Shown: one piece after another, positions 33,106 through 44,239 of the stretch
How the letters are laid out: every line of letters begins with the position of its first letter
Numbering within the stretch: the stretch's first letter is position 1
Source: Sternotherus odoratus
Lineage: Eukaryota > Chordata > Testudines > Kinosternidae
Direction: 5' to 3'
NCBI GenBank assembly: GCA_032164245.1
Contig: JAVMKO010000001.1
Span: 292,379,041 to 292,443,040 of the forward strand
DNA: 64,000 nucleotides
Made by a program: the position numbers and the translations under genes
The notes under the pieces: generated by a model
Database searches by the model: none
The model's input: only the letters and a program-made list of their open reading frames with translations
What the model was told of the DNA's origin: nothing

Positions 33106-33489
33106 TGGCGTGAGCTGTCATCGCAGAGCAAATAGGAAGTGAAATTTCAAAAATTCCCAGGCTTTTAATGGGGGAGGGGTGGATGCCTGTGTACCTGGGT
33201 GCAGAGCAGCGTTGTTCAAACTGCTGACCAACATGGTCAGGATGGACATCACTGGACACTTGCTGGACAACATTTACAGCGACAAAACCAAGTGTGGTGT
33301 CTACACTAACTTTGTCGATCTATCTTTGCCTCAAAAAGCTCTATGCCTCTTGTTGAGGTGGTTTTATTTTGTCAGCAGAGCAAGAGAGTTTTGTCTGCAG
33401 GACGAGCAGCACCGTATGTACACCTCCACTGCTTTGTCAAAAAAAGTGCCTTTTGCCAATAGAACTCTGTAGTGTAGACAAAGCTTAAG

Positions 33490-33605
33490 CTCCTTAGGGT
33501 AGGTACGGTCATTATTGTGCTTGTACAGGGCCAGCACAATGCAGCCCAAATATCAGTTGGGCCCCTACATGCGACCACAATATAATAGTAATAATTTAGC
33601 AAACC
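33490..33605 (-). repeat. Ancient L2/MIR-like repeat
   Basis: GCTCCTTAGGGTAGG, TTGTGCTTGTACAGGGCCAG, CACAATGCAGCCC, TTGGGCCCCTACATGC: the diverged common amniote repeat seen (other strand) at 15675 and 38229. The Harbinger copy 2 inserted at its edge. Confidence 0.45.
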
Positions 33606-34930
33606 CCATTTCAAGCAGCTAGCACACTTTGGGTTGTATAAACAGTAAAAATAAGTAGATGAAAATTCCTTTATTAGGTCCTCATGAAAGAAAAGTTCCT
33701 CTTTGACATGGATAAAATGATTGTACCCACATTATGGGTTTGAGCACGTTGCAGGAATAGTGGTTTATACTTCCTTCCCTGTTTGGTATGCAGGGCTTTT
33801 ATTGCAAGATTGTGTGATTGAGTGAACGTGAACAGCATTTCACATGAAAAAAATTTCACATCTAGTTTTAAATGTATTCAGGTTGGCTTCCAATACATTC
33901 CATGACACTATCATTTGACTATATATTTCAAATTCATTATGGCATTTGAAAAAGCTACAATTAAATAAGAATAAAATAGGATTAGCAAAATGAAACCTAT
34001 TTCAGCACAGCATTTTGTAGCTCTTCCGTGTGACCATGAATACACAATAAAAAGACTACCAGAAATTAACTGTTAATAGGCAAACAAAAGCCTGGCCCCA
34101 CTACATGCATCTTCCACTATTTTTCAGTTCCCATGACACTGATGCTCAGTTTCTTAGAAGCTGCTCAGAGTCTTTACCAAACAGTTGAAATAGTAAATAT
34201 TCCAGAAGGAATGCCATGGGAAGCACCTGCTAGCAAACAACCTCGGGTTACTTTCCTGCTGTAACCTGGTTACATTTTTATCCATTTTATCTGTCCAGCC
34301 AAAGTGCACAACATCTTTCCATCACACTGGGAAATTACTTCAGATGAAGTGTAAATAGAAATACAAGAGAGGTCAGCCTAAGAGTCTGCATCACATCACT
34401 CAGCAGGCCAATGTGTCAGTCAAGAGAGGTTTACTTGCAAAATTTCAAAGTAGTACACACAGCCTTCTCTGGGCAGTGAATGCTGAGCTTGAACTTTCCA
34501 TGCTATTAAGTGGCTGCACAGTTACACTCCGGTGCTCTCGCCTCACTGAACAAAAGAGTGCCTCTAGATAGCCTGATGAAATGAGTGTGAAGTACAGCAC
34601 TATATACGGCTGCTGCCAAAGCTATGCGAATCAGAAAAGACTGATATCTTGCCACAGTTCTCTCTGTCTTCTTCTCCATTCCATTCATCAGGCAATGGTT
34701 ACACAAGGACATTGGCAACTTAAAAATCACTTCTGCTTGACTTTTTTTTTATGACCACCACCTAAAATTATTATAAATGAAAAATTATGGAGAAAAATCT
34801 CTTCTTTTTTCCAGTTTTCTTTACTCTGTGTGTTTAACTATACCATTGCAAATTGCATTGCATTGGCAATTTTACACATTGAACTCAACAGGACAACTCC
34901 TATGTGTGCGTTTTTGCAGTATTGGGGGAC
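33606..34930. other. Unique intronic DNA
   Basis: About 1.3 kb without recognised repeat or exon. Confidence 0.45.
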
Positions 34931-34933
34931 TTA

Positions 34934-35217
34934 GGGCTGGTCTTCACTACCTGCTTGTTTGGCGGGTAGCAATCGATCTGTTAGCGATCGATTTCTCGCG
35001 TCTGGTGAAGACGCGAGAAATCGATCGCTCGCAGCGCCCCCGTTGACTCTGGAACCCCAGCTTGCTGGGAGGTGCAATCTGGAGTCGACGAGGGAGCGCG
35101 CCGCCGACTGCCGCCACCGTGAGGACGGCAGGTAAGACGGCTGCAGATATGCAAACTTCAGCTACGTGAAGTTGCATATCTGCAGTTGATTCCCCACCCC
35201 GCCGTGAAGACCAGGCC
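34934..35217. mobile_element. Harbinger-type MITE (284 bp, TTA duplication)
   Basis: Ends GGGCTGGTCTTCACTACC and CCGTGAAGACCAGGCC, flanked by TTA at 34931-34933 and 35218-35220. Close relative of 5462-5699, with the same subterminal hairpin (GCAGATATGCAAACTTCAGC ... GAAGTTGCATATCTGC) and an extra internal palindrome around 34975-35030 (GCGATCGATTTCTCGCGTCT / complement). Confidence 0.92.
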
Positions 35218-35220
35218 TTA

Positions 35221-35838
35221 GAGCACCTTCTTCCCTGGGTTTGCATGTTTCATTTCAACAACCAAGGAGAGAAAAATATTGTGAGTAGGATAATGCTATT
35301 GAAAAATCACGAAATTTGGCAAAAGGAATTTTTCACCTTTTATGTTAATGATTTAGATTTCAAATGGGTAGTGTCCTTCTAAACACAGAGTGTTATTTAC
35401 AAATATGTTTATATCAGTTGTGCTTTTAAACAATGTGAGCCATTTCTTTGTGGCTCTTGTAAGTCTAAATAAATAAATCTAACGCTTCAAAACTAAATGC
35501 ATCATGCTGTGTGGATATTTCTGAATGCCCCAGGAAGAAGATACTAGCTTAATTTTAGAACTTTGGTCAAACTGACTTTCCCATTGTCATTCCATGAGAC
35601 TGAGGTTTCTATATGCCTAACTCAAATTTGAAAATGGGACTTATGCTCATAAGTCACTTAATCACTTTGAAATAGGTGTGGACCCTTGCACATTTTTTTG
35701 GAGGTGGAACGGACGTTTCTCCTTTGAATCTTCATACAGACTAAAAATGATTTCCTTCACAAAAGAAACTATAGAACCAAGTGAATGTGGACACGATTGA
35801 AAGATAAACCAGCAAGATACACTTTTTCCTCACCTATT
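35221..35838. other. Unique intronic DNA
   Basis: No supported feature. Confidence 0.4.
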
Positions 35839-35839
35839 A

Positions 35840-36355
35840 TATATAAACCACACACTTTATTTAAGTTCAGCATCAATCTAGCTGACTCCAAGACTGAGCT
35901 TGACAAATTTATGGAGGGAATGGTATGATGAAACTGTTTACAAAGTCATGTAACCGATCTGTGACTGCTAGCACCAAATATCTCCAATGGCTGGTGATTG
36001 AATAGTAGATGGAGAGTCTGCCTGGTGGGTTTTGCCCACATATTCAGGGTCTATATTTGGGGTCCGGAAAGGAATTCTCCCCAGGGTAAGATTGGCAGAG
36101 ATGGTGGAGGTTTTTCACCTTCCTTTGCAGTATGGGGCCTGGGTCAACTGCAGGTTTAAACTAGTATAAATGGTGGATTCTCTGTATCTTTAAAAATCTT
36201 TAAATCTTGATTTGAGGACTTCAGTAACTCAGCCAGAGGTTATGGATTTATTAAAGGAGTGGGTGGGTGAGGTTCTGTAGCCTGCAATGTGTAGGAGGCC
36301 AGACTAGATGATCATGATGGTCCTTTCTGACCTTGAAGACTATGAGTCTATAATT
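35840..36355 (+). mobile_element. CR1 LINE, 3' end
   Basis: Reads ACTGAGCTTGACAAATTTAT (end of ORF2: K/T-E-L-D-K-F-M), then a 3' UTR with GAGGCCAGACTAGATGATCA and GTCCTTTCTGACCTTGAAG, closing at TATGAGTCTATAA. 5'-truncated, typical of CR1. Confidence 0.85.
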
Positions 36356-36937
36356 GTATTAAGCCCAAATCCGTCTATAAACATGACCAGACCTTCTGAC
36401 ACTACATAATAATCAAGTTCCAATAGCTTCTTGACAAATCTTCAGTTGTTTGAAGCTTGATCCTCAGATGCGATTCTCTGAAAATATCTAATCAACTTCT
36501 GATTCATCAGGTAAAGTTTAAATCAGGGAATCTAGGAGGCTGCATATTTTTCTCTCCCTCAAAAACCCACTATGACCAGTTTATATGATCTCAGATATAC
36601 TTGCATTGAGTAATTTCCTACAATTGTAGCCTAATTTTTAACATTACTATAGTGACTAAAATATTATTTTTATAAATTTAATGAAAAGCATAATATTTAA
36701 TGTGTTGAGGTCTTACCCGAGCACTGATTCTTGTCCTGAAAAATTCTGCTCAAAGTTAACATTACTAGTTGTGTATGATCTCGGGTTTAGAAATAAATCA
36801 ATTTTAATGTGGAAATCAAAAAATCCTGACTGCATATAAGTGGATTTTAGAAGTTTCACACTAACAAAGGTCTAGTCTGGAATTCCTGTAATAAAATAAA
36901 TAAATTATATATATATTATATATATAAAAATAGATAT
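36356..36937. other. Unique AT-rich DNA
   Basis: Ends in TA-rich low-complexity sequence (36890-36935). No other feature. Confidence 0.4.
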
Positions 36938-37087
36938 ATAAAATAATACTTGGTCAGTTATTTTGCTGTGAGACTAGTTTGTGTGTGTGTGTGTGTATAT
37001 TATATTTCCTATATATTCATACATACATACACACACACACACACAAACTAGTCTCACAGCAAAATAACTGACCAAGTATTATTTTAT
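36938..37087. repeat. Long inverted repeat (about 58-bp arms) around a GT/CA run
   Basis: Left arm 36938-36996 contains ATACTTGGTCAGTTATTTTG, CTGTGAGACTAGTTT and then (GT)8. The right arm, 37029-37087, is its near-perfect complement (CA run, AAACTAGTCTCACAGC, AAAATAACTGACCAAGTAT). The loop is about 32 bp of TATATTATATTTCC type. It can form a large hairpin. Confidence 0.95.
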
Positions 37088-38228
37088 CAATTACAACTGG
37101 TTAATAGCATAGTAAAAGCATCCTGATTGGTTAATAACTTAGATTGCTTAATAATTAAATCACATAGTGTTAATACCACATGTTGCAAAGAACTGCAGGA
37201 CACACATTAAAGAGCCACTTGTGGCTCACGAGCTTCAGTCTTAGCATCACTGCCCTAGCAAATGTAGAATGCTGTTCCCTAAACTCATATCAAATCAAGC
37301 ACAAAATGTCACCCGCATCCTCAAACTACCTCATTGATTCCCCATTCATTTCTGAATTGAGTTCACAACTGCCTTCCCCACCAACTAATACTGCACCAGT
37401 CCTTCTCTTGCTCTCTCTACTCCTTGCCCACATAGCACTAGCCTCCATCTGACTCTTCACAAAAATCTTGGCACTGCTTGTGGGTGACCCTTCTCCTCTG
37501 CCGTGCCTGCCATCTAGAAAAGCTTTCCTCTAGCTCTCTGGTTCAGGAACATTCCATATTTCTGATCTCAACTAAAAATGTCACTTCTCCTTTAACCAGT
37601 TCTATACTTTTTTTTTTGGTAGTGTTGCTTAGGGGTGTGATTTTCATTGATATAGTTACACCAGTAACCCTTAGTGCGGATGCAATTGTATCAGTATAAA
37701 CCTTACACCACTGTATGTTATCCCTTTTCCTGTGTGGGAACAGCTTAGTGTGTTACAACTACAGCCACACTAGGAGGTTGTACGTTTTAATTGTACTGGA
37801 AGACAAAGCTTTAGTAATGCCATTTTGAGACATGGCTTCATGAAAGACAGTTGACCAAACGAAGTACTGTTTTGAATCATAGCTATATTAGCATTATTCA
37901 GGGTGTGAAGTTACTAGAACTAATTTACATAAGGGTATGCCTTCTATTCAAGAGATTCTAATTTTAAAACAATAGCTAAAAGGATGCTAAGAAAACATTA
38001 AAAACGGGTTACGGGTGAATATCTAATACAATAAGGTGGCTTAAACATAGAAACATGAAATAGCTGATTCAGTAGCGAATGTAAAACACCTGTTTATTAT
38101 CACAGATGTATTTATGTAAGATCTGTCATGAGCAGGTCTGCAGTTCTGGATGTGGATGAAAACATATTAGCCATGAGTTAAAATGAGAATATATTTTCTT
38201 TGTAAAATATTTAATCCCATACCATGTT
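37088..38228. other. Unique intronic DNA
   Basis: At 37195-37720 the plus strand is pyrimidine-rich (CACTAGCCTCCATCTGACTC type), which may be a very old repeat (there is a faint resemblance to LINE-derived text, CTTCCCCACCAACTAATACT). Not supported further. Confidence 0.35.
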
Positions 38229-38440
38229 GTGTACGTATTATTTATGTATTTGTTTTGTGACAGCTCCAAGGAGTTCCCCAATCAAAGAAGATGACACCAT
38301 TACATCAAGCATCATACAAACAAAACAAAGGCTTTCCCTGTCACAAAGAGCTTAAGATCTAAGAATAAAACAGGTGGCTAGACAGAGAGAGATAGGAAAG
38401 AAAGCAATGAGACAATACTGATCAGATCCGACACATGCAA
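38229..38440 (+). repeat. Ancient L2/MIR-like repeat
   Basis: TATTATTTATGTATTTG, CAAGGAGTTCCCCAATCAAA, ACAAACAAAACAAAGGCTTT, CCCTGTCACAAAGAGCTTAA, GATCTAAGAATAAAACAGG: the common amniote phrase ending '...aaagagcttacaatctaagtataagacaag'. Confidence 0.5.
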
Positions 38441-38561
38441 TGTGCACCAGCAGTATGGTTGCTAGGGTAATGAAACGCTATCTATTCAACTGAAATCTAA
38501 ATCAGAAGCAGATGTGGAATGTATATGGATACTTAACAATAGAGAAGAGAATCAGCTAAAC

Positions 38562-39010
38562 CAGGGGTCGGCAACCTTTCAGAGGTGGTGTACCAAGTCT
38601 TCATTTATTCAGTTAAATTTAAGGCTTCGTGTGCCAGTCCTGAAGGGGCGGAGCTTCAGGCAGAAGGGGAAGGGCTGAGGGGGGGTCAGCCCACCCTCCG
38701 CTTTGGGGTTTCCCCCACAGGCTCCTGCCAGCTGGGGTCTCAGCCCACTGCCAGCCTGGGTTCCCTACACCCAAGCTAGTAGAGGGAGCTGAGTGGGGCT
38801 GGTGGGGGGACCCTGGCTAGCAAGGGGCCGGTAAGGGAAACCCCAGAGCAACAGCGGGGTAAGCACTCATCCTGCTGCTGAGTTTCCCCTGCAGGCTCCT
38901 GCCAGCCGGGGTCCTGCCGTCTGCCCCACGCAGCGCCCGCTGATAGCATGCCAGGAGAAATTGGCTCGCATGCCATGTTTGGCACATGTGCCGTAGGTTG
39001 CTGACCCCTG
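38562..39010. mobile_element. hAT MITE (449 bp) with perfect 8-bp target duplication
   Basis: Ends CAGGGGTCGGCAACCTTTCA and CCGTAGGTTGCTGACCCCTG. Direct repeats AGCTAAAC at 38554-38561 and 39011-39018 are identical. The interior includes CGTGTGCCAGTCCTGAAGGG and a GC-rich centre; no coding capacity. Confidence 0.97.
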
Positions 39011-39139
39011 AGCTAAACAATTGGAAACACACAGGTTGCCTTAAAGTGTGGGACTTCACTAAAGCACTTGACATATTAAATTTCAAAGATCTGGTGTAGG
39101 AAACAATAGTAAGGAAAAACCACATAAATACTTTGCAGT

Positions 39140-40185
39140 ACATAGCACCTTTTACCCAAGCACCCTTGAGAAGTAGGTCAGTTAATACGCATTTTACATA
39201 GTGGGAAGACCGTGGGACAGAGAAGTTAAATCAGCGATTTTTTAGACCTTTTGAACTTTGAGTTACAATTTGTGGTTGCTGCTCTCAAAACCCAGACTAA
39301 AATAGACATGCAACAGTATGTTTGGTAGCTACTCATAAACCTAACAGAGATCTTAACATAACTTTAATTAAATTACCTACAGCTGTAAGTTTCAAATACA
39401 CAAGTACTTAGCAAGGGCACAGAAGGTTTCCTCAACAGCGAGCTGCTCCTACCGTACAGACAGGCAGCACTGCTAGGGCAGGGCCAATTCCTGCTCCTCT
39501 GCCCCTCCCCTCTCGGGGTAAGTATTGGTCCTGGTACTGGGTTTTCAGGATGGGTGAAGGAGCATGCAACAGTCTCTGGGAGTAGAGGCTGCCAGGAGGG
39601 GGGGGGGGGGGGGGGGATAGCTCAGTGGTTTGAGCATTGGCCTGCTAAACCCAGGGTTGTGAGTTCAATTCTTGAGGGGGCCATTTAGGGATCTGGGGCA
39701 AAAAATCTGTCAGGGGACAGTACTCAATCCTGCTAGTGTAGGCAGGCGGATCCTGCTAGTGTAGGCAGGGGACTGGACTCGATGACCTTCAAGGTCTTTC
39801 CAGTTCTAGGAGATTGGTATATCTCCATTTATAAAAAAAAAAAAAAAAAAAAAAAAGAAATCAGCGCAGCTGCAACAGACGTTGACATGGACCCACAGGC
39901 TGGGTGGTTCACTGAGATGAGCAGTGGGTTGAGGTGGCGCTTCTCCCCTCTCCCCCTGTGGGGGCTTGCCTGGGCCCTGCTGTACGGGGCTGGCATGAGC
40001 CACCTAGCGTTGCCACTCGCCTTCCTGAACATTCTTCCACACCTCTTAGGGAGGCACACCCAACACTTTGAAAACCTCTAGGTTCGATGAACTAGCTCAG
40101 GGTCACACAGCCATCTTGTAGCAGAATAAGGGAACTGTGATTCCCAGTCTCCTGCTCTAACTACCAGACACATTTCATCTAGTAA
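39140..40185 (+). repeat. Ancient L2/MIR-like repeat broken by younger insertions
   Basis: 39140-39234 reads AGTACATAGCACCTTTTACC, AGAAGTAGGTCAGTTAATAC, GTGGGACAGAGAAGTTAAAT, and 40085-40180 continues AACTAGCTCAGGGTCACACA, GCAGAATAAGGGAACTGTGA. Together they make the usual order '...aactgaggcacagagaagttaa...ctagctcagggtcacacag'. Between them lies 39235-40080, bounded by CAGCGATTTTTTAGACC and AACACTTTGAAAACCTCTA, perhaps a hAT-type element (the ends are weakly complementary), itself holding the SINE. Confidence 0.5.
39611..39856 (+). mobile_element. Turtle tRNA-derived SINE, full length
   Basis: GGGATAGCTCAGTGGTTTGA, GCATTGGCCTGCTAAACCCA, GGGTTGTGAGTTCAATTCTT, then GTCAGGGGACAGTACTCAAT and CTTCAAGGTCTTTCCAGTTC, ending TCCATTTAT plus a 24-A tail. 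TAGTGTAGGCAGG with its flanks is tandemly duplicated (39737-39770). Preceded by a 20-G run. Confidence 0.95.
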
Positions 40186-41033
40186 AACTTTCTGACATTC
40201 ATAACGAGAACAAGTCACTGTGATACTGACTGTATTAAGAATTCAATTGCTACTTCATAAACACAATGGGGCTCTTGACTTTAAAATTAACTGCTCAAAA
40301 ATCACTGCTGAAGCAAAATGGAAGACTTTGACCCTGCAATGATTGTTATTTAACTTTTATAACCCAGTAGAGGACAAAATCAGGTTTGGGGTCCAATGAT
40401 ACTGAGTGTGTTCATTCAGCATCTAGAAAGAGACAGTTCCTGACCTCATCTAAGAAAGCAAGTGACATACAAAAGTTTGAGTGAACAGTTAAATATATAA
40501 AAAACTATATAAAAACTATAAACTATATAAAAACTCTATATAACCTCTGCAATTTTATTATAAATATATAAAACAAAGTAAATTATCCCCAAATGGCATT
40601 TTATGGCTATGCTTATTTCTGTTCCTCCCAGTGACAAATATAATTGTACCACTGTCAAAATTATCAAAATGACAATTGCTTATTTGTACTATTACTGAAT
40701 ATCTGAATTTGACATGGCAAATCACCACCACAGATGTGTACTTCAGCCGATCAGAGAATAGCTTATCAGTAACAGAACCTCATCAACAACAAAAAACATT
40801 GCACTTTATAATTAACCTGCTTTCAGACTGGATGAAATTTCTCTCTCAAGAAATATGCCATGTGGAAATCTGAGTGACTAGTGATCAGATTCATACAATC
40901 TCAGCAATACTGAGTACCTGTAAGCGCCCTATCTAAACACTTATGCTTTGGGTGAATAGTGTGAAATAAACTCTCTTTTTTCCTCAAATACACAAGATAT
41001 TTGGGGTTTTCCCTCTGATCACCAGTTGGTATC
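40186..41033. other. Unique AT-rich DNA
   Basis: Contains short AAAACTATATA repeats at 40500-40550. No other feature. Confidence 0.4.
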
Positions 41034-41548
41034 TGTAGCAGGCAGCTGACTCAGCGACTGCTGAGTCAGCCCCTGCTCCCTCCTTACCCAGCAACAGGCA
41101 GAAGCCTCTGCAAGCCGGACTGCTAGGAAAGGCTAATCAGCCACCTGGCTGTAGCCCTGGGCTGCAGAGAGCTTAATGTGCTCCACCTGGCTGCCTCCAG
41201 AGGATATAAAGCCTGCCAGGGAGGAAGCCAGGAGAGAGAGAGGAAGGAGGAAGGAGGAAGGAGGTAGGAGGATGGAGATGGAGATGGAGGAGATGAGACA
41301 GAGTGAGATAGAGAAGGTGCAGGGGTAGTAAGCAGGAGGGGAAAAAGCTAGCTGAGGCTGAAAGCCTGCAGGTGCTAGCTAATCCTGAGACCAGCCAGAC
41401 TGAGGGCTGAGCCTAAGCTGAATTTGTAAATAAGCTGTATATCGGGGGAGGGGTTTTTGCACTGTGCAAAAGAATAAAAGACACCGGTGAAGCCAAAAAG
41501 CAGTCTCCTGCCTGTATTTCGAAGAGGGCGGCCAGAGGCCCGCTTACA
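41034..41548 (+). mobile_element. Solo LTR (515 bp) with perfect 5-bp target duplication
   Basis: Starts TGTAGCAGGCAGCTGACTC and ends GGCCCGCTTACA (TG...CA), flanked by GTATC at 41029-41033 and 41549-41553. On the plus strand a TATA-like GGATATAAAGCCTGCC (about 41211) and a poly(A) signal AATAAAAGACACCGG (about 41472) set the orientation. A purine-rich tract lies between (41230-41330). No internal gag/pol sequence; it arose by recombination between two LTRs. The superfamily (Gypsy or endogenous retrovirus) cannot be fixed from the LTR alone. Confidence 0.93.
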
Positions 41549-41553
41549 GTATC

Positions 41554-42780
41554 TTTGAAAAATCCCAAAGCTATTTTTGACATGTACAGATCATGAGCTA
41601 CCAGTTTGAGGAGAGGGAAAGTTTTTCACTGGACAATGGGGTGGTTACAAATGTTATAAATATTTAGTACACTTGCCAAGGCTCTTGTGTAGTTGTTATA
41701 TACTAAACTGTTTGTGACCAATGGCAAAATATGAATCCACCCTTTTGATTATTATGTGTTAAGCTCACTAGAGTGAATATATTCTTATTATACATGTACC
41801 CCCCAAAATTAACTGTTCCCTCATTTCTATAGTATTCCACAAGATGAAATAGATACATTAATTTTGACGCCCATATACCAGTTAACACCCATTACGTCCC
41901 CAGACTACTTCCATCGCATATTCCAATCCTCATTTTATTTATTAGAGGCTCTTTGCTGTCTTGTCCTATTGCAAAAGCAATATTGCTCCACTCTCAGAAC
42001 TCAGTGTCCCGATTTTGTATTCCAACTGAGTCACATTTTCTGGAAATCAGCGATTATCTTGAATTCTTTTATCTTAATTATTCTGACTCATCGTGTCTTA
42101 CTAAAAATATTTCTCTGGATGTGAACATCTGGATGATAAATCCTTTCTGTTTCCCTCTTTTAAAGAAGACTTCTAGTCCTTGCACATTTTTCCCATTCAT
42201 TCCTCCATACAGCTCTCTTGACACACAGATATTCAAAGATTTATTATTCGGTGCTTTAAGTCTACCAGCATTTCAATTTCCTTTGCTTTCACATGGTCCA
42301 TTAACAGCTCAGCCCCCAATACATATGAGCTGCAGCTACTTCACTTCTCTCAATCTTGATTTTGTCTCCCCAATGCCAGGTGGCAGCCTTCCCTTAACTG
42401 CTCTTGACAGTTGTTATAGCTTCAGACATTCTAAGCTTTCTTTGGCAGAATTGCCAGGGTCTTTTCATTCAGTATATACTGTACAATAATATATTAGTCA
42501 AATCAAAGAGAGGACTAAAATCTGCTTTATGATATCATCATGAAAATTTACTAATTCAAGCATAAATGTAGGCAAACTCCGTAGCCAAGATAATGAAACA
42601 CACACTGATGACATGGCAAGTGTCAAACAAAATCATTCATCTCAGGTGAAATAGTTCATCGCTGGTGAAGCAAACGTACAGTTTTGCAGGGAGAATTTAA
42701 AGTGATTCTACTAGCTGAGCACAAACTCTAACCTACCTTAAAAGTCATTAGAACCCAGAGGAATTTCCTCACTAAATTCT
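41554..42780. other. Unique DNA
   Basis: An open frame of 178 codons (41953-42489) has no recognisable domain and sits in ordinary AT-rich sequence; not called as a gene. Confidence 0.45.
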
Positions 42781-42983
42781 AAGGGTAGATCTACAGTTAA
42801 AACACTGCAGTGACACCACTGCACTGCTATAGCACTTCAGTGAAGATGCTATTACACCAACAGGAGAGCTTCTCCTGTCGGCATAATGAATCCACCTCCG
42901 CAAGAGATGGTAGCTATGTTGACGGGAGAAGCCCTCTGACAGATATAGTGCTATCTACACTGGGGTTTAGGTATAATTTCTTC
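42781..42983. mobile_element. Harbinger-type MITE, left part (split by CR1)
   Basis: GGGTAGATCTACAGTTAAAA, CACTTCAGTGAAGATGCTAT, GGTAGCTATGTTGACGGGAG, GTGCTATCTACACTGGGG. The remainder of the same element is at 46551-46614, beyond the CR1. A complete relative in the opposite direction is at 46688-46908 and shows that the two parts join in this order. Confidence 0.8.
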
Positions 42984-43429
42984 ACTTAGCATAAAATAAT
43001 TTGAGGTGCATGTTGTGTTCTCATCCATCCTCCCTGTTGAAGGAAAAGGCCCAGATAGGGACCATCGAATTGTGGAGGTAAATGAGTGGTTACGCTGGTG
43101 ATGTCGGAGAGAGGGTTTTGGATTCTACGACTAGGGACGTTGTTTCAGGAAGAAGGATAACTAGGAAGAGATGGAATCTACCTAATGAAGAGAGGGAAGA
43201 GCATCTTCGCAGGCAAACTTGCTAGACTAGTGAGGAAGGCTTTAAACTAGGTTCATCGGGGGATGGTGACCTAAGCCTGGAGGTAAGTGGGAAGTAGGAT
43301 ACCAGGAGGAAACACAAGGAGGAGGATGCAACAGGGGAGGCCTCCTGATTCATACTGAGAAAGTAGGGCAATCAGCTAGTTATCTTAGGTGCCTGTACAC
43401 GAACTCAAGAAGCCTGGGAAACAAGCAAG

Positions 43430-44106
43430 AGGAACTGGAAGTCCTGGCATAGTCAAGGAACTACGATGTGATTGGAACAAGAGACTTGGTGGGGTAACTC
43501 ACATGATGGGAACACTGTCATGGATGAGTATAAACTGTTCAGGAAGGGTAAATTAGGGAGAAAAGGTGGAGGAGTTGCACTGTATGTAAGGAAGCAGTAT
43601 GATTGCTCAGAGCTCAAGTAGGAAACTGGAGAAAAGTCTGTGGAGAGTCTTTGGGTTAAGTTTAGAGGTGAGACAACAAAGATGATGTCGTGGTGGGCAT
43701 CTGCTATAGACCACCAGACCAGGAGGATGAGGTAGATGAGGCTTTCTTTGGACAACTAACAGAAGTTTCCAGATCACAGGCTCTGGTTCTCATGGGGGAC
43801 GTCAATGACCCAGACATCTGCTGGGAGAGCAATACAGCAGGGCACAGACAATCCAGGAAGTTTTTGGAGAGTGTTGGGGACAATTTCCTGGTGCAAGTGC
43901 TGGAGGAACCAACTAGGTGCCATGCTCCTCTTGACCTGCTGCTCACAAACAGGGAAGAACTGGTAGAGGAAGTAGAAGTGGATGGGAACCTGAGCAGCAG
44001 TGGCCATGAGATGGTTGAGTTCAGGATCCTGACAAAAGGAAGGAGAGCATCAGAATACAGACCCTGGATTCCAGAAAAGCAGACTTTGACTCCCTCAGGG
44101 AACTGA
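43430..44106 (+). pseudogene. CR1 ORF2 endonuclease domain
   Basis: The early part is broken (KGGGVALYVRKQYDCSELK near 43565-43620). The later part is open from 43690: [20 protein letters not shown], then [14 protein letters not shown], where MGDxN is the conserved nuclease motif (catalytic Asp and Asn), then [20 protein letters not shown] and [13 protein letters not shown], with the final SGHE...EF motif (catalytic His). This apurinic-type nuclease nicks the target for reverse transcription. The first third, with ETWW, is unreadable. Confidence 0.85.
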
Positions 44107-44239
44107 GGGGCAGGATTTCCTGGGAGGCTAATATGAGGGGGAAAGGAGTCCAGGAGAGCTGGCTGTATTTTAAAGAAGCCTTATTGTGGGTGCAGGAACA
44201 AACCATCCTGATGTGCAGAAATACGGCAGGTGACCAGCT

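Larger units (their letters stand above)
28766..33485 (+). mobile_element. PIF/Harbinger DNA transposon, copy 2, with nested insertions
   Basis: Ends GGCCTTGTCTACTCTACC and GTAGTGTAGACAAAGCT (inverted), flanked by TAA at 28763-28765 and 33486-33488, the 3-bp duplication of Harbinger. Transposase remnant on plus (29130-30190) and Myb/SANT accessory remnant on minus (33105-31640), converging. A pogo/Tigger-like element of 957 bp is inserted at 30221. Without it the copy is about 3.76 kb. Both genes carry stops and frameshifts. Confidence 0.9.

Noticed and set aside
32477..33113. Plus-strand ORFs of 68-87 codons
   Set aside because: Antisense to the Myb/SANT pseudogene of Harbinger copy 2.
41953..42489. 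178-codon plus-strand ORF
   Set aside because: Ordinary AT-rich sequence, no domain, no splice signals that support it.
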